Source of the DNA: Nematostella vectensis
Taxonomy: Eukaryota; Cnidaria; Anthozoa; Actiniaria; Edwardsiidae
Direction: 5' to 3'
Assembly: GCF_932526225.1 (NCBI RefSeq)
Contig: NC_064034.1
Location: 21,355,747-21,419,746 of the forward strand
Length of the DNA: 64,000 bases
Numbering within the stretch: position 1 is the first letter of the stretch; each line of letters starts with the position of its first letter. Shown piece after piece: positions 21,315-32,149 of this stretch. The translations under genes and the position numbers were made by a program. The notes under the pieces are model-generated. The model saw only the letters and a list, made by a program, of their open reading frames with translations. It had not been told where the DNA came from and searched no databases.

Positions 21315-21489
21315 CTTACCTTATAGAGGCAATACGAAATTCCGAGGGAGGGGGTTGGGGTCTCCTGCCGACTTCAAGGTGTAATAAAACGTTGTTTTTA
21401 TCTAAATTAGATTAAAAAAAAAACGTTTTGTTGCACCTGGAATACCCAACCCCCTCCCACGGAATTTCTAAGTGCATCTATAAGGTAAG
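21315..21489. mobile_element. fold-back MITE with about 75-bp arms
   Basis: The left arm starts CTTACCTTATAGAGGCAA. The right arm, read inward on minus, starts CTTACCTTATAGATGCAC. Both continue AAATTCCG(A/T)GGGAGGGGGTTGG and AAAACGTT. The centre is AT-rich. It lies exactly where the helicase reading of Helitron copy 2 breaks off. No target duplication could be fixed. Confidence 0.75.
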
Positions 21490-21509
21490 GAATTGATCTA
21501 CCATCATCA

Positions 21510-22440
21510 TTTCTAGTGTTTAGCGATATATCTGTTCTTTCACCGACTGCTAAGTGCAGAACAGAATGCAGTTGTTTTGTTTCTCTAGGATCGTTAGGTA
21601 TTTATATTTTGTCTCTTTTGTTCTTCTGAATCTGTTCCAATGACAGTGGCATGTGCTTTAATAGAGTATTTTGGACCTTGAAGACCATTATGAACTTTAT
21701 CATTGAAGTCATTGACTTTAGCATTTTGAATTAACAAATGAGGTGCATCTTTGGGATACTGAGCACTAGTGTGGTTAAGAATTCTTTCCTTTAATTTGAT
21801 TATATCCTCTTTAGTATGATTTCCTTCTCTTAATCTATTCAATAATTCTGCAAAGTCTTTGCTTTCCCTCTGTCGCATGATTTCTTTAAGTTCAAACATC
21901 TTGAAAAGTTCTTGCCATACATTAGGCGCAAGAACACCATACTCATCGTTATCCATGTCTTTAAATATATAACCATCCATTACAGGTTGTAGTTGAAACA
22001 AATCTCATACAGCAACAATACTAACACCACCAAACGGTAGTGAGCTACCTTTGATATCTTTAGGTCTATTGTTCAATTGAACATTAACCATAGATATTTC
22101 ATCTACAAATATTAACTTAAGTCCACCTATTTGACATCTTAATGTATTAAGCCTACTTGCATCAAGTTTCTTATAGTTCTTTAATGACAGACAGGCTGGT
22201 ACTGCTAAAGCACTATGAATGGTATTGCCCTTTATATTATATGCTGCTTTCCCTGTGGGTGGTAACATAAGTATTTTTGTTTCAGCAAAATTAACACCAG
22301 GTCTGGTGTTGTAATATTTCAAAGCAGCTTGGTATAAGGCTTTAGTAACATGTGATTTACCCACACCTGCACCACCGCTTAGAAAGCAGTAAAATGCCTC
22401 ATTAGAAGTTTTTATTAAATGTAATACATGGTAGAAAAAT
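21510..22440 (-). pseudogene. PIF1-family helicase of Helitron copy 2 (3'-truncated)
   Basis: Minus strand: two TAA codons upstream (22440-22470, in NKEQKEFFYHVLHL-like sequence), then Walker A LSGGAGVGKSHVTKA, PPTGKAAYNIKGNT and Walker B LIFVDEISMV. TGA replaces Gly in VAVGDLFQLQPV (about 22002-22004), then KEIMRQRESKDFAELLNRL follows. A frameshift at IPNDP leads into LHLAVGERTDISLNTRNDDG, after which the frame runs into the fold-back MITE at 21489. The C-terminal helicase motifs are lost. Confidence 0.8.
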
Positions 22441-22802
22441 TATTTTTACTCCTTATTCAATGTCTTTACCATATGTTTACATTCATCGTCTGGCAGCTCA
22501 TTCATAATAAGTGGCTCAGTATTATCAACTGATGGTATCCCTAAATCATCTGATAGATTACAGTTTCCAGTGAAGTCAGGATGTAAGTCCTGATCACCTT
22601 CAGCTCGGTCTTGTTGTTCAAGATTTTGTGTACAAGGTGCTATTTCATCAAATCTGTCCTCATCTTTTCATGTCTTGTTGCATTTCATTAAAGTCCTCAT
22701 TGCAACTGCATATTGCTTCATTTTTTCATTGATGACATTGGCAAGTAACATATAGCGTTCTTCATAAGATGAAAATGTACCAAGAATATCACTTTCTTCA
22801 TT

Positions 22803-23743
22803 TCACCATAAAGTAAATAGCATTAAAAGTTCACGATAATGTTTTTCCGGTTCAGCTTCCTTATTAAACCACACACTTCTAATTATTCTAGCCTTTACTC
22901 GTTTTTTAGTTTTGCTACATGATGTTTTCTGAGCTTCTGTATCATCATCATCATCATTTTGATTATCATCAACAAAATTCTCTGATGGAAGACCATCAAC
23001 ATCAACTTCATTAGTTTGTTTTACATAAGGCTTTCCAGCACAATAATACCATGCTGCCCAGTCTGCAAGTGTGATATTTTCTAGTTTTGCAGATCGCTTT
23101 GAATATCTTTTGAGTAAACCACTGGTATAGATTTCTTCTGAGTCGTCATCCATTTCATTAATATTATCCATTGGTTTTAGAAGCTCAACTCTTTCATCAG
23201 GAGGTGATGTATTTATAAAATATGATCTGTCTAGATGACTTTATCATTGGAAGTTGCAACACAATGTACACTGCTTCTTGTGCACTTATCTCAACATTAT
23301 TGAGAAACTTCCTATATCTCTAACTTGTTGTTTAATTGTTTTATTACCTTGCCTAGCTTCAGTACAAGCCTCTCTTAAAAAATTCACTCATGCTTTTCTG
23401 ACCTTTTGAGATATAATTGACAATGTACACAGCACATGCATACACATCTAATACAAACTGTATATCTATATTATCTTCCATGCCGAGAGACAAGCAGGGT
23501 TTTAATTATTTATGCATAATTCATTATGATTTTTTTTAGAAACACAGTAGGTGTGTTAATTGATGAACTTACAGCAAGTAAATAGTTTTGTTCTGTGATA
23601 TTAAGGCTCATGAATAACTGATCAAATGAAATATCTTCACCTTCTTTGCTCTCATCTAGATATACTCGAATTGACTTCCAATTATCTCTATGTATTTTAA
23701 TTTCCTTGTCTGGTGTATCCTCATCTAGAGGATATATTATCAT
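22803..23743 (-). pseudogene. central region of Helitron copy 2 protein
   Basis: Pieces on minus: LDESKEGEDISFDQLFMSLN (23510-23743), then the degraded counterpart of MDIQ..DPYACAVYI...YI near 23400-23480. LLKRYSKRSAKLENITLADW and a poly-Asp linker follow (22803-23171), ending in KHYRELLMLFTLW. The same order is seen in copy 1. Stops and frameshifts separate the pieces. Confidence 0.65.
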
Positions 23744-23927
23744 AGTCTGCTTCGTTGAATCTGCATTTGCTACTTGTATTTTTACGACATGTATGTGAAT
23801 GTCTATGGACCTGTCTATTAACCAAGTCTAGTAAATCAGCATTGTCTACGGGCTTTTGGCAAGTAATTATCTTATCAATAAATGACGTGATATCTTCATC
23901 ACTATCTATTTGAAATTGTGGTGCATC

Positions 23928-24608
23928 TTAAAGCCACATCAGCATATGTATATGAGGAGATCTTCTTTGCTGATATTCTACACGGTAAAACCAGTCAGAT
24001 ATTTTAGCTAAAGGTTCAGCAGAACTGAACAAGTTTGTCAAAAATTCATTAACTTGATAATCAAAGTGTCTTGCACATGCAATTAAGCGACACCTGTCAT
24101 CCCAGTTAAAATTGTTGATTTTTTCATCAGTATATTCCTTATTGTCTACAAGCTGACCAAGTATTCTAAGTAAGTGCATCCATTGTGTTTCAGCTGATGA
24201 GAAACTACAAAATAGTGTAGCAGGACCTAATTGCCTAATCATTGCAAACAGATCTTTTTTAGCCTTTTCAAAGTATGGAGGTGAACCTCTCAATGCATTC
24301 AAAAATTTGTATCCATCATGACGAATCAATCTGTCTAGTGATCCTTGCTGTTTAAGTTGTCGAGCAGTAATATTTTTGTTGTTACCCTTGCACTTTCTCA
24401 GAGCTATATGTGATTTACCTAATAGGATTTTTATTTGCAACTTTTTTATTTTGTAAAAAATATTTTCAATGCACATTGCAGCTCGTCTGTCAGATCGTCT
24501 CAAATCTGATTTACATATATCGCTATAGTTAATATTGACTAATCTTTGTTTATTGTCAACTCGTGGTTGTCCAAGGAATATTCCAGGATATGATTTCGCC
24601 TGGAGCAT
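23928..24608 (-). pseudogene. Rep (Helitron_like_N) domain of Helitron copy 2
   Basis: 226 codons open on minus. They contain YPGIFLGQPRVDN, SDLRRSDRRAA, GSPPYFEKAKKDLFAMIRQL, FCSFSSAETQWMHLLRILGQ, and the HUH endonuclease signature SPHIHMLMWL at the end. The two His of this signature coordinate the metal in the rolling-circle nuclease. The reading stops at TAA right after the HUH motif, before the Tyr-containing motif expected further on. Confidence 0.8.
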
Positions 24609-24611
24609 TAT

Positions 24612-26187
24612 TCAATATGTTTTGCCTTTCATCATCTTCCAAAAGTCAGTTGCTGTAAACATAGTATCAGTAACACCAGCAATTGTTTCTGCCTCATCTT
24701 CATGTTTTTTATTTTGGTCTAGCTCTTCTGAACCAATATTATTGTCATCAGTTTCATCTATTGTGTCTGACTGCAAGCTCTCATTAATTTCATCATTGAC
24801 AGATTTGTTGTATTGATTGATCCAGTCATTATTCAATACTATACTATTTGTCATAAGCCAATTTGCTGCTTGGAGTACTTTATACGGTCTTACATTAAGA
24901 GACAACGCGGAGCTCTTATATTTCAACATTCGCTTAAAATTATTTTTAATTGTAGCAGTTTGGTTTTGTAATCGTAGTGATATACTAACTGTATGAGTCA
25001 CATCAGCAGGTACATTAACAATATTGCCATGTATCTTAAGCTGTCTTCTAGGCGCTTGCATTAATTTTTGAAAAGCAATTCTAGGTGCTAGTAATCTACA
25101 TTCTAGTTCATTCAAATCAAAGAAATCTGGTTTGTCTGGAAATGCCATACTATTCACTACAGCACATGGTGGGACCTTAGTTTTGGTCAAATAATTAGAG
25201 CATGTTCTACAAACCCATTCTTTGTTACCAACACTTATCTTATTTAATAGATATTTCACAATATCAGGATATGTTTGTCTCAGCTTATTAGTACTACTGA
25301 CACTATGTTTATACCATAGTTGATCACAACATGTACATACATATAGAGGGCCATTGCTTACTATTTCATGGAACCGTTTGATTGCAGAGTCAATAGACAT
25401 GTTACTTCGTGTGTTTTCTCTATATTTTCTGTGGTAATCATTATGCTTTAATTTTTTTTCTGGTGATGCATTCATTTCTCTATATTTTCTTTGGTTTTCA
25501 TTTTTCTTCAATTTTTTATCTGGTGAATTATTATTTTGCCTGTATTGTCTGATATAAGCAGCTCTTTCACGTTTCCGTGTTTTACAGCTATTGTTTGAAT
25601 CAGAATTTTTGTTTCTACCTGCACCTTTGTCCTTTTCTGAATCTATTGAAACTGCTTCTTCAATGTCAATATTGTTTGAACTTTGCTGCTGTTCAATAGT
25701 ACATTCTGAAACATAGTGCATTTGACCTATATGTCCTATGTGTATTGTTGCAATATTACTTGCTGCTTTTGTTGGTTCAACTAATGTAAATTCTCTAAAA
25801 TTCGAATCTGATTTTATTATATGAATCTTTAAATTCATTGCATCAGCAACAGCCTGAATTATAACATGATTGGCCCATGTTCCTTGTAGAGACATATTAG
25901 TTAAATACTCGACCAAGATGTGCCTATGATGCTTTCAATAAATCGTTCAGGATTATCCTTCAAAAACCTCACTCCTAATGCTCTAATTTCTGCATGCTTA
26001 TTTGAATTACCATATAGCTGATGTGATACTGATTTAAAAAAAACCAATCACCTCCACCACCAACATCTAGTGGTGTTAAACCATGTCTAAGCATTCGGTA
26101 TCTCAATGTAAAGTCATGGTTGCTATAAAAACAGATATCTTTCACTATTATATTATTATTAGTTACAGGACCAGGATTAAATTCCAA
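24612..26187 (-). pseudogene. OTU protease and DUF6570-like region of Helitron copy 2
   Basis: From 26187: RYRMLRHGLTPLDVGGGGDW, the OTU start, with Trp where the catalytic Cys is expected. A run of eight A on plus (26036-26043) shifts the frame, and NPERFIES and MSLQGTWANHVIIQAVADAM follow. The C-terminal OTU motif IHIGHIGQMHYVS supplies the catalytic His. Then comes a basic KRERAAYIRQYRQ repeat linker, a Cys pair (CTCCDQLWYKHSV, WVCRTCSNYL) and FPDKPDFFDLNELECRLLAP, IHGNIVNVPADV and VRPYKVLQAANWLMTNS, matching DUF6570 of Helitron proteins. 434 codons are open between 24612 and 25916. Confidence 0.75.
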
Positions 26188-27263
26188 TGTCCCCAGACAA
26201 ATAAAAGAGCTTGTTTCCGTTCATTATATGTCAATGGCATTTTATGGGGTACTCTAAAATAGGAACTATAGAAACTATCATTCTTATTAATATATTTCAA
26301 TTTCCAATAGTTATAATTTGAAGCAATACTGTATAAAACAGACGAAATAAGTGTGCCCTTTTTCAGCAAATTCTTGTGCCTTTTCTTCAACTTTCTACAC
26401 AATTTAAACACTTTTTTCATGGATTTTCTAGATGGTTCTCTGTCTCTAACTTTATGACGAGCTTGTTTTGAACACAACAGAGAATGCCTATGATTTTCCA
26501 TACAATTAGTAATCTTATACTGATAAGATACATGGTTATCATGCTCTTTTTTGCATTCAGAACTAGACAGAGTTTTCACAAATGCATTTGTTATACTGCT
26601 ATTGTTAGTTCTTGAAATGAATTCATCATCAAGAATACAATTGCATACAGGGTTTGTTTGACCAGTTTCAACCATCACAGGTATCCCGAAGGACATTTTA
26701 CCAACCCGCGAAATTCCAGAATATATGCCATAAACATTGCTGTGATAGTTGGTTCCCCGAAGGGAAGTTTGAGTTTGCCGAGGCAAAGTTAAGATCACAT
26801 TGCTGTGAAAGTTTGTTTCCCGAAGGGAAGTTTGAGTCTCCCGAAGGAGTTTTTGAGCGCCATTTCTGGCCGTATTTGTTCCCCTAAGGAAATTGAAGCA
26901 CACCATGCGGTCGGGACTTGTCTGTAACAAGCCAAGCGAAGCAATCGGACTTTTGTTGTCAAACAATCCACGTAAACCACTCGAAAATCTAAAATATTCT
27001 TTAGAAATACAAATTTGACTGCAAATGCATAGAAAGTTGTGCCTAGTTCTAGGCACAAAAGAGTTGAAATACATTATAATGTAATAGGAAGAACAACTCA
27101 CCTCCGAAAGCACTAACGCATCGACGATCGAAGATGAAGAGAACGCACATGGCGAGGACAAATCGTTTATTTTCAGTCGTCGGGATTTCGTAGATGATTC
27201 GTCTGATTTCGTATGGTCTCGTATAAATCCGAAATTACTTCGATCGTTATAAAAGACTATCAC
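26163..27263 (-). pseudogene. N-terminal basic region of Helitron copy 2 with 2A-like motif at its end
   Basis: 366 open codons. The first part includes a repeat-encoded TQTSLRETNFHSN / TQTSLRGTNYHSN pair arising from a roughly 62-bp direct repeat (26738-26835, tgctgtgaaagtttgtttcc with a cgaaggga word). The second part (NPVCNCILDDEFISR, CMENHRHSLLCSKQARHKVR, KLCRKLKKRHKN) is a basic region homologous to copy 1. At 26165-26210 two frames together give SGDI followed by EFNPGP, a 2A-like signature broken by one base. What the N-terminal protein does is unknown. Confidence 0.55.
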
Positions 27264-27870
27264 GTGCTAAAGATACTACCAGGAATGCCTGGTAGAAGTG
27301 AAATGGTTACACTCTTATTTATTTATCCGCGCGATAGCATAGTGACAAAGAGGCCTCATAAGGCCTTTCGTCCCAAAAATAAATGGATTTACATTTGAAA
27401 ATGTTAACATGCATAAGATATAATCATAACATTTCAGCTATTTCTTTTTTTCATTGCCTTGTCAATTTTTTAAATTTTTTATTTTTCGTTGTCCTACTTT
27501 CTTGTCACCAGCGATTATTGTTTATACCTCATGTGAAAACAAGTGTTATAAACTGCTCCCAAATACGATTTCGAAACTCAAAAGTTTTAGGTTTGAGAGT
27601 CGTGTATGGAGCGTCTCTGTCCGGGGCTCTGCTATATAGTCTGAGTAGCGAGCTTTCTTATTATAAACAGAAAAAAAAAAACATAATTAACCTTGCTATA
27701 ATTTTTCTAAGGGTTCTTTTTGCGTGAATTATTAACGCATAACACAACATATAAGACCCTAGGGGGTTGCACCCTAAGTGATAGCTTGGACAAGCATCCC
27801 TGTTTTGTTTGTAAGGAAAATATTCCCTTAAGGGTCTTTGTCTCTTGAAAACAGGAAAACTCTGATAAGT
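27264..27870. other. intergenic, no gene seen
   Basis: AT-rich. It holds an 8-bp hairpin (ctaccagg aatg cctggtag) near 27276-27295 and an AAGGCCT palindrome pair near 27350. No coding sequence was recognised. Confidence 0.3.
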
Positions 27871-28131
27871 TTACATTACCTGGTAGTGCTTTGATACATT
27901 CCGGAGCTGTCCCTGGTATTCCGCTTCAGTGCCGTTGGAGTTCTTCATGATGTAGTAGAAGTGTGTCTTGGTTGGTTTGACTATAGGGATTATGTTATTG
28001 ATCCTCATCATGTTGTTCACCTTGTTCAAACATTTTATCATTGTGCAGTGTTTTCGGGAAAAAATACATACCCCAACCCCTGAGGTAATCCAAATAACGT
28101 CCACCTCTCTAAGGAAGGAGAATAGTAGCAC
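27871..28131 (-). CDS. candidate internal exon of an unidentified gene
   Basis: Minus frame KCLNKVNNMMRINNIIPIVK, then THFYYIMKNSNGTEAEYQGQ and LRNVSKHYQ, ending at a good donor (CCAG|GTAATG, exon end 27880). Base composition is more balanced than the flanks. The 5' limit is unclear. I do not recognise the family. Confidence 0.35.
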   Translation of the reverse strand: MLLFSFLREVDVIWITSGVGVCIFSRKHCTMIKCLNKVNNMMRINNIIPIVKPTKTHFYYIMKNSNGTEAEYQGQLRNVSKHYQVM

Positions 28132-28585
28132 CCTGAAATATCAGATCAATTGACCTGGCCCACCCCGTCTGAAATTCGTTCTAGGGTTTGGGTATGGAGT
28201 TTTTCGGAAAATACACATTTTCCCTTTAATTCAATTCTATCTAAATCCTAACACTCTCTCCCAGCTTTCCTAGTGATAACCACCATAATGATTTTAAAAG
28301 TGCATTTACTTCCAAGTATGAAATGGCTGACACTGTTGTATGTTGTGCTGCTCTACAGAGTCCTGTCGCGCATCTGTAATGATCATCTGAAATAGTAAAT
28401 TATTATGATGCTGGTGATGGTGATGCGCAATATAATCCAAAAACACCTACTTTTTGTTCGGTATGAATTGGATTGGTATGAAAAACACTTACATCACCCT
28501 TAGCTTCTCTGAATGTATCCATACTCTGGACTTCTTTTCTTGTTGTTTGAATATTTTCCTCATATACACTCTTCCCTGCTCTTTC
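28132..28585. other. intergenic, no gene seen
   Basis: Non-coding, with a short tgatg-rich stretch near 28400. It could include a degraded LTR of the neighbouring gypsy remnant, but no LTR pair could be matched by eye. Confidence 0.25.
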
Positions 28586-28625
28586 CTAGCCCAGTTTCTT
28601 GTAAACTAAATAATATAATTTGTAT

Positions 28626-29094
28626 ATTATTATTGGCAGAATCATCGCTTCAGGTGTGGAGGGTCCTTGCTTTCCAGGTTCTTCAGTCGAGACATGTAAT
28701 GCTGGGACAGCTGTGGCGAGGAAGGGGGTGGGAACATCTGGCGTGGTGGCTGTTGTCGCCGTCTTATTAGTATGCGGGTGACATGTTTGAGAGGGCGGCG
28801 ATTGGGCGCCTGGAGCCACTGATGGCGTCTGTGCTGGGGCCCCTGACGGCGTCTGTACTACTGGGTCCTGTGGTATGGTTGGTGAGGCTAGTGTGTACGC
28901 GCATAGAAAGCGGCGATTTCGTGGTGTTACGCGTCCGGAGCCGTCTACCTTCACACTGTATTGATCATGTCCTGCTGCCTCGACGACTGCCCTTGGTCTG
29001 TCCCACTTGTTTGGGTTAGGGCCCTGCTGGTCCTGCAGGAAGACTGTTGTGCCGATGGCGAGGAGGCGGATAGGTCGCGCGTGACTGATCGCCG
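28626..29094 (-). pseudogene. integrase C-terminal end of gypsy pol
   Basis: RPIRLLAIGTTVFLQDQQGP, NPNKWDRPRAVVEA, then DQYSVKVDGSGRVTPRNRRF is the SH3-like end of Ty3/gypsy integrase, followed by a Pro/Thr-rich tail (TPSGAPAQTPSVAPGAQSPP). It abuts the gag zinc segment without any RT, proving a large internal deletion. Confidence 0.7.
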
Positions 29095-29619
29095 GTTCAT
29101 CCTATGGCAGTCGATGCACAGCTGGTGCGGTTTTTTGTTCCATCCGCGAGCTGCTTCGGTAAATAGCTTGAATGTCTTTTGACATCCGGGGCATGTTGCT
29201 TCCTTCGCCTGATCTGCTTAAGGGGGTCTTGGGGCAGGCTGCGGTGGGTTTGTTTGTATAATCCGTTAATGATGACGTCACGGATTACGGGGTTAGCCTT
29301 GAGGAGGCTGTCTCCCAGCTCGGTGCCAGCGCACTTGAAAGGGCTGTGACGGGGCTGAGTTGTTATCTATCCCAGAGCCTGATCGGAACACTTCCCATCT
29401 TCGTGTGAAGATGTTCCACTTTTCGATCATTACGCCGACGTCGATTTTCGGGCGGTCTAATTTTGGTCCTTTGGGAGCTGTGTTGGCTGGTATGTGTCCG
29501 GTTTGAGCTTCATTTCTGTGGACCAAGTTGTTGTTTGTCAATAGGGCAATCGCCACAGCCTCAGACGCGTCGTTGGTCTTGAACTCACAGTCGGGTAAAG
29601 TGCATTCGATGACAACCAT
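29095..29619 (-). pseudogene. gag fragment of gypsy element
   Basis: It starts MVVIECTLPDCEFKTNDASE and continues GPKLDRPKIDVGVMIEKWNI, FTRRWEVFRSGSGIDNNSAP, a common cnidarian gypsy gag N-terminus. One extra A at about 29335 shifts the frame into KCAGTELGDSLLKANP, directly joined to VIRDVIINGLY by a deletion. In a further frame, EATCPGCQKTFKLF and PHQLCIDCHRMNRR give the gag CxxC...CxxC segment. Confidence 0.65.
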
Positions 29620-29640
29620 GGCGGTGACTCAATCGTGTCA

Positions 29641-30768
29641 TGAAGAAAACTCCTCGATTGTAGATTGTATATGGTCTTTAATAACAAGTGATGATACGAT
29701 TCTGGAATATAAATCGATACGTGAACGTATGAGTGGCTAGTACATGCAATCGGCTAATAATATAACGTGATAAACTCACGAGTAAGAGCCAGTATGTCTC
29801 TGTATCTCGGAGCATAACGAATAACCATGATTCAAAATGGCCGACCGGGGAGTCCTGTCAGTGTCAATAAAAAGAAAGTCATAACAACTATGAAGTTCCC
29901 TTTTCATTTTCAACTTGATCTCAATTTTTAGCTTGATCTCGCAAGCTATCAATGTGAATTAAATTATTGCTAGGGAGATTTAGGTAGTAATAGTATTTAG
30001 TAGTAATTTAGGCACTATTCCATGATCGGGGATACCCCAGGGATTGTAAAATTTTGATGATTCCCCCCCTGGGGTGCGGATTTTTTTTATTTACAAAGTC
30101 CTCTGGTTAGTATCCATAGCAGTTTGCACTCCTCCTCTATGTATAACAGGTCTGAGCGAGTTGCCAAGAAATGTCAAGGCACTGCATGTAACCCAGATAT
30201 AAGGAATCCCTCATATAAGAAATACAGGTATGTGCCATCCTTTGATCACAACCAAACAGACTACCATGATGAATAAGACCAGGTCTATGGTAGGGTATAC
30301 AATTTTAACTGTAGGTATTGGTAGGTTATATAAAACAAGGTTTTGCAATCTCTGATAGGGTCAGGTTTTCGAGACCTTGGTGGCACACCCCTTTCCGAAC
30401 ATCAGTGGAGTAGCCCCCCACACTGGCATTTAACAAACTTGCAAGTGGAAACACAAATTAATTACAATTCCCCACATAAAAATCTCATGAAAAAAAATCC
30501 AGTCAAATTTGCCCAAATATTTACCAGCATTCAGGAAAGTGTTCAATGACCCCTAGGCCAGAGGCTTCCATAAAGGAGTGGTACCGCGTCTCGGTCAGGT
30601 CAGATGACGTAACACCATGAACAAGCCTTTTTGGCTTGACCCAAAATGTTGATGTTTACTATACCCCATTATTGTTGTAGGCATTTACTTTATTTATGAT
30701 GGCTTACTTGGACTGGACTGACAGTCTCGAACAGTGCATTGATAATTCTATAATTAAAGTGTTCTCAC
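29641..30768. other. intergenic, no gene seen
   Basis: Possible LTR-derived DNA at the left end (see gypsy remnant); otherwise no feature. A CAAAATGGCCG word lies at 29834. Confidence 0.3.
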
Positions 30769-30995
30769 CTGAGATTTGCAAGAAATCTGCCATCCACGCT
30801 GCTCGAGCTGAACCAGACGAGCTGATGATTGTTGGTGCAGCTCATCGAGATTCTGCCGGCGTGGCCTCGGTGCTTCATCGCGAAAGTAGATAAATCGTAA
30901 AGTTGTTGACATCGAGGGCATCTGTTATTCAGAAAACTGTCTGCATAGCCTTTACACCGATGCAATGGAACACACGAAATACTTCCCATTTTCAT
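30769..30995 (-). CDS. exon with zinc-ribbon-like N-terminal domain of a transposase-like family
   Basis: Minus strand: CVPLHRCKGYADSFLNNRCP, RCQQLYDLSTFAMKHRGHAG and RISMSCTNNHQLVWFSSSSV, then DGRFLANLR ending in donor CTCAG|GTGAGA (exon end 30769). The CP.C ... HxGHAG ... C..NHxLVW layout resembles the metal-binding N-terminus of several invertebrate transposase-like proteins (Kolobok-type is one possibility). Continuation exons were not identified. The overlapping plus-strand frame is a shadow. Confidence 0.4.
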
Positions 30996-32149
30996 TTTCG
31001 GAACGGGTGTGAATTTCTATTTTTCTAGCTATATTTGAAGCCAATGTCGATGGTAAAACACTTTCGGCGGTCGAAGACGAAGGTCTTGTTTCACATCTAG
31101 AACTAGTAGATTCATCTGTCGCTAAAAGGGCTTCTAGCCATTTTTTGTTTGTTTGATCATTTAGTTTACATTTAGAGTCGGCAATCAGGGATTTATGTGT
31201 GCAATTCTAAACGCCATTTACTCAGTAACTTCGATTGCGATCGAAAAGCGAGAGATTGCCCGCTTCGGAACCTTTTTCTTCTTCATGATAGGTGTGGAAT
31301 GACAATTTGAATGAAACGTTCACGTTCAAATAAAAGCAATCATACGCATGTTTTATTATGTATTACTGCTAGATTTAAAGTTTAGGGGCTCAAACCTGGG
31401 CTGAGCCGGGGGGAGCAAGGGAAAGCGCAAGCTGGGTCGAATATAACGCTGCCATTTTGTCTTTGTGGTTGGTCAGCTCGTTAAGGCGCGAAATTCGGAT
31501 CACTTCACTGGAACATCGTCCTACGTTATATCTTCCTACGATTTACATTATCGTAGACGATGTTCGTTTATCGTCTATGATTTAACATCGTGGACGATTT
31601 AGGTTACGATTTACGTTTTTGATCTATAATGGATCCGAATGTTTCACTGAAAACCAGCTGAGCACACCATCTCAACATGTTACCGTTTTAAGCATGGAAA
31701 CATCCTACAAACATACTTTCCATACGTTGCAAGTGATTCCAACTAATACAGCCTAAACACACATGGTGCCCGAGTCTTACATTTGCATGAATGACTCACG
31801 TAGATAATTATTCAGAGAATGTTTGATCAGGATGCTATGCTAACTCATTATGAAAAGATGCAATATCAGCAATTGCAGTCCTGCATTGAAATTGCGTTTA
31901 TTGTACCAAATATTTATCCTTGCATGACATTAAAACCACAGTGAGCCCAAATATTACTTCTTTAAAAATGTTACTTGCTAGGCATAACACAGATCAGCCC
32001 TCCTTCCGTCTAGGCTTTGGTACCCAGCCTGTTGTCATCCGACATCTCAGCTATATTAAGAATGTATTTAATGCAGTGTAAAAGAAAAAGAAGGTAAATG
32101 CTAAGGTTTGGCACTAGCATAACAGGACTTGATCATACTCATCATCACT
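30996..32149. other. non-coding; holds the left inverted-repeat arm
   Basis: No coding sequence recognised; 31515-31787 is the left arm described separately. Confidence 0.4.
31515..31787 (+). repeat. left arm of a long-range inverted repeat
   Basis: Two blocks, atcgtcctacgttatatctt (31515-31570) and catggaaacatcctacaaac...aatacagcc...gggcaccatgtg (31692-31787), recur in inverted order and orientation at 36278-36676. The first block is itself full of ATCGT/ACGAT half-palindromes. Confidence 0.7.

Larger units (their letters stand above)
21490..27263 (-). mobile_element. Helitron copy 2 (decayed, with fuller OTU/DUF6570/Rep region)
   Basis: Minus-strand order: basic N-terminal region, 2A-like motif, OTU domain, Cys-rich/basic linker, DUF6570-like domain, Helitron_like_N Rep, central region, PIF1 helicase cut off by a fold-back element. 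It is clearly related to copy 1 but diverged, so it is a different subfamily member. Several in-frame stops are present. No RPA gene is seen downstream; Helitron termini were not located. Confidence 0.8.
28586..29640 (-). mobile_element. collapsed Ty3/gypsy LTR retrotransposon remnant
   Basis: Minus strand: gag start, gag zinc-binding segment and integrase C-terminal end lie within 1 kb, so protease, reverse transcriptase, RNase H and most of integrase are deleted. The region is distinctly more GC-rich than its surroundings. Upstream of the gag ATG, 29640-29880 has a TTATTAAAGACCATATAC stretch that could be LTR/U5-like, unproven. Confidence 0.7.

Noticed and set aside
24535..24816. Plus-strand frame over Helitron copy 2
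   Set aside because: Shadow of the minus-strand OTU/DUF6570 region.
28783..29182. Two plus-strand open frames
   Set aside because: Antisense of the GC-rich gypsy integrase end.
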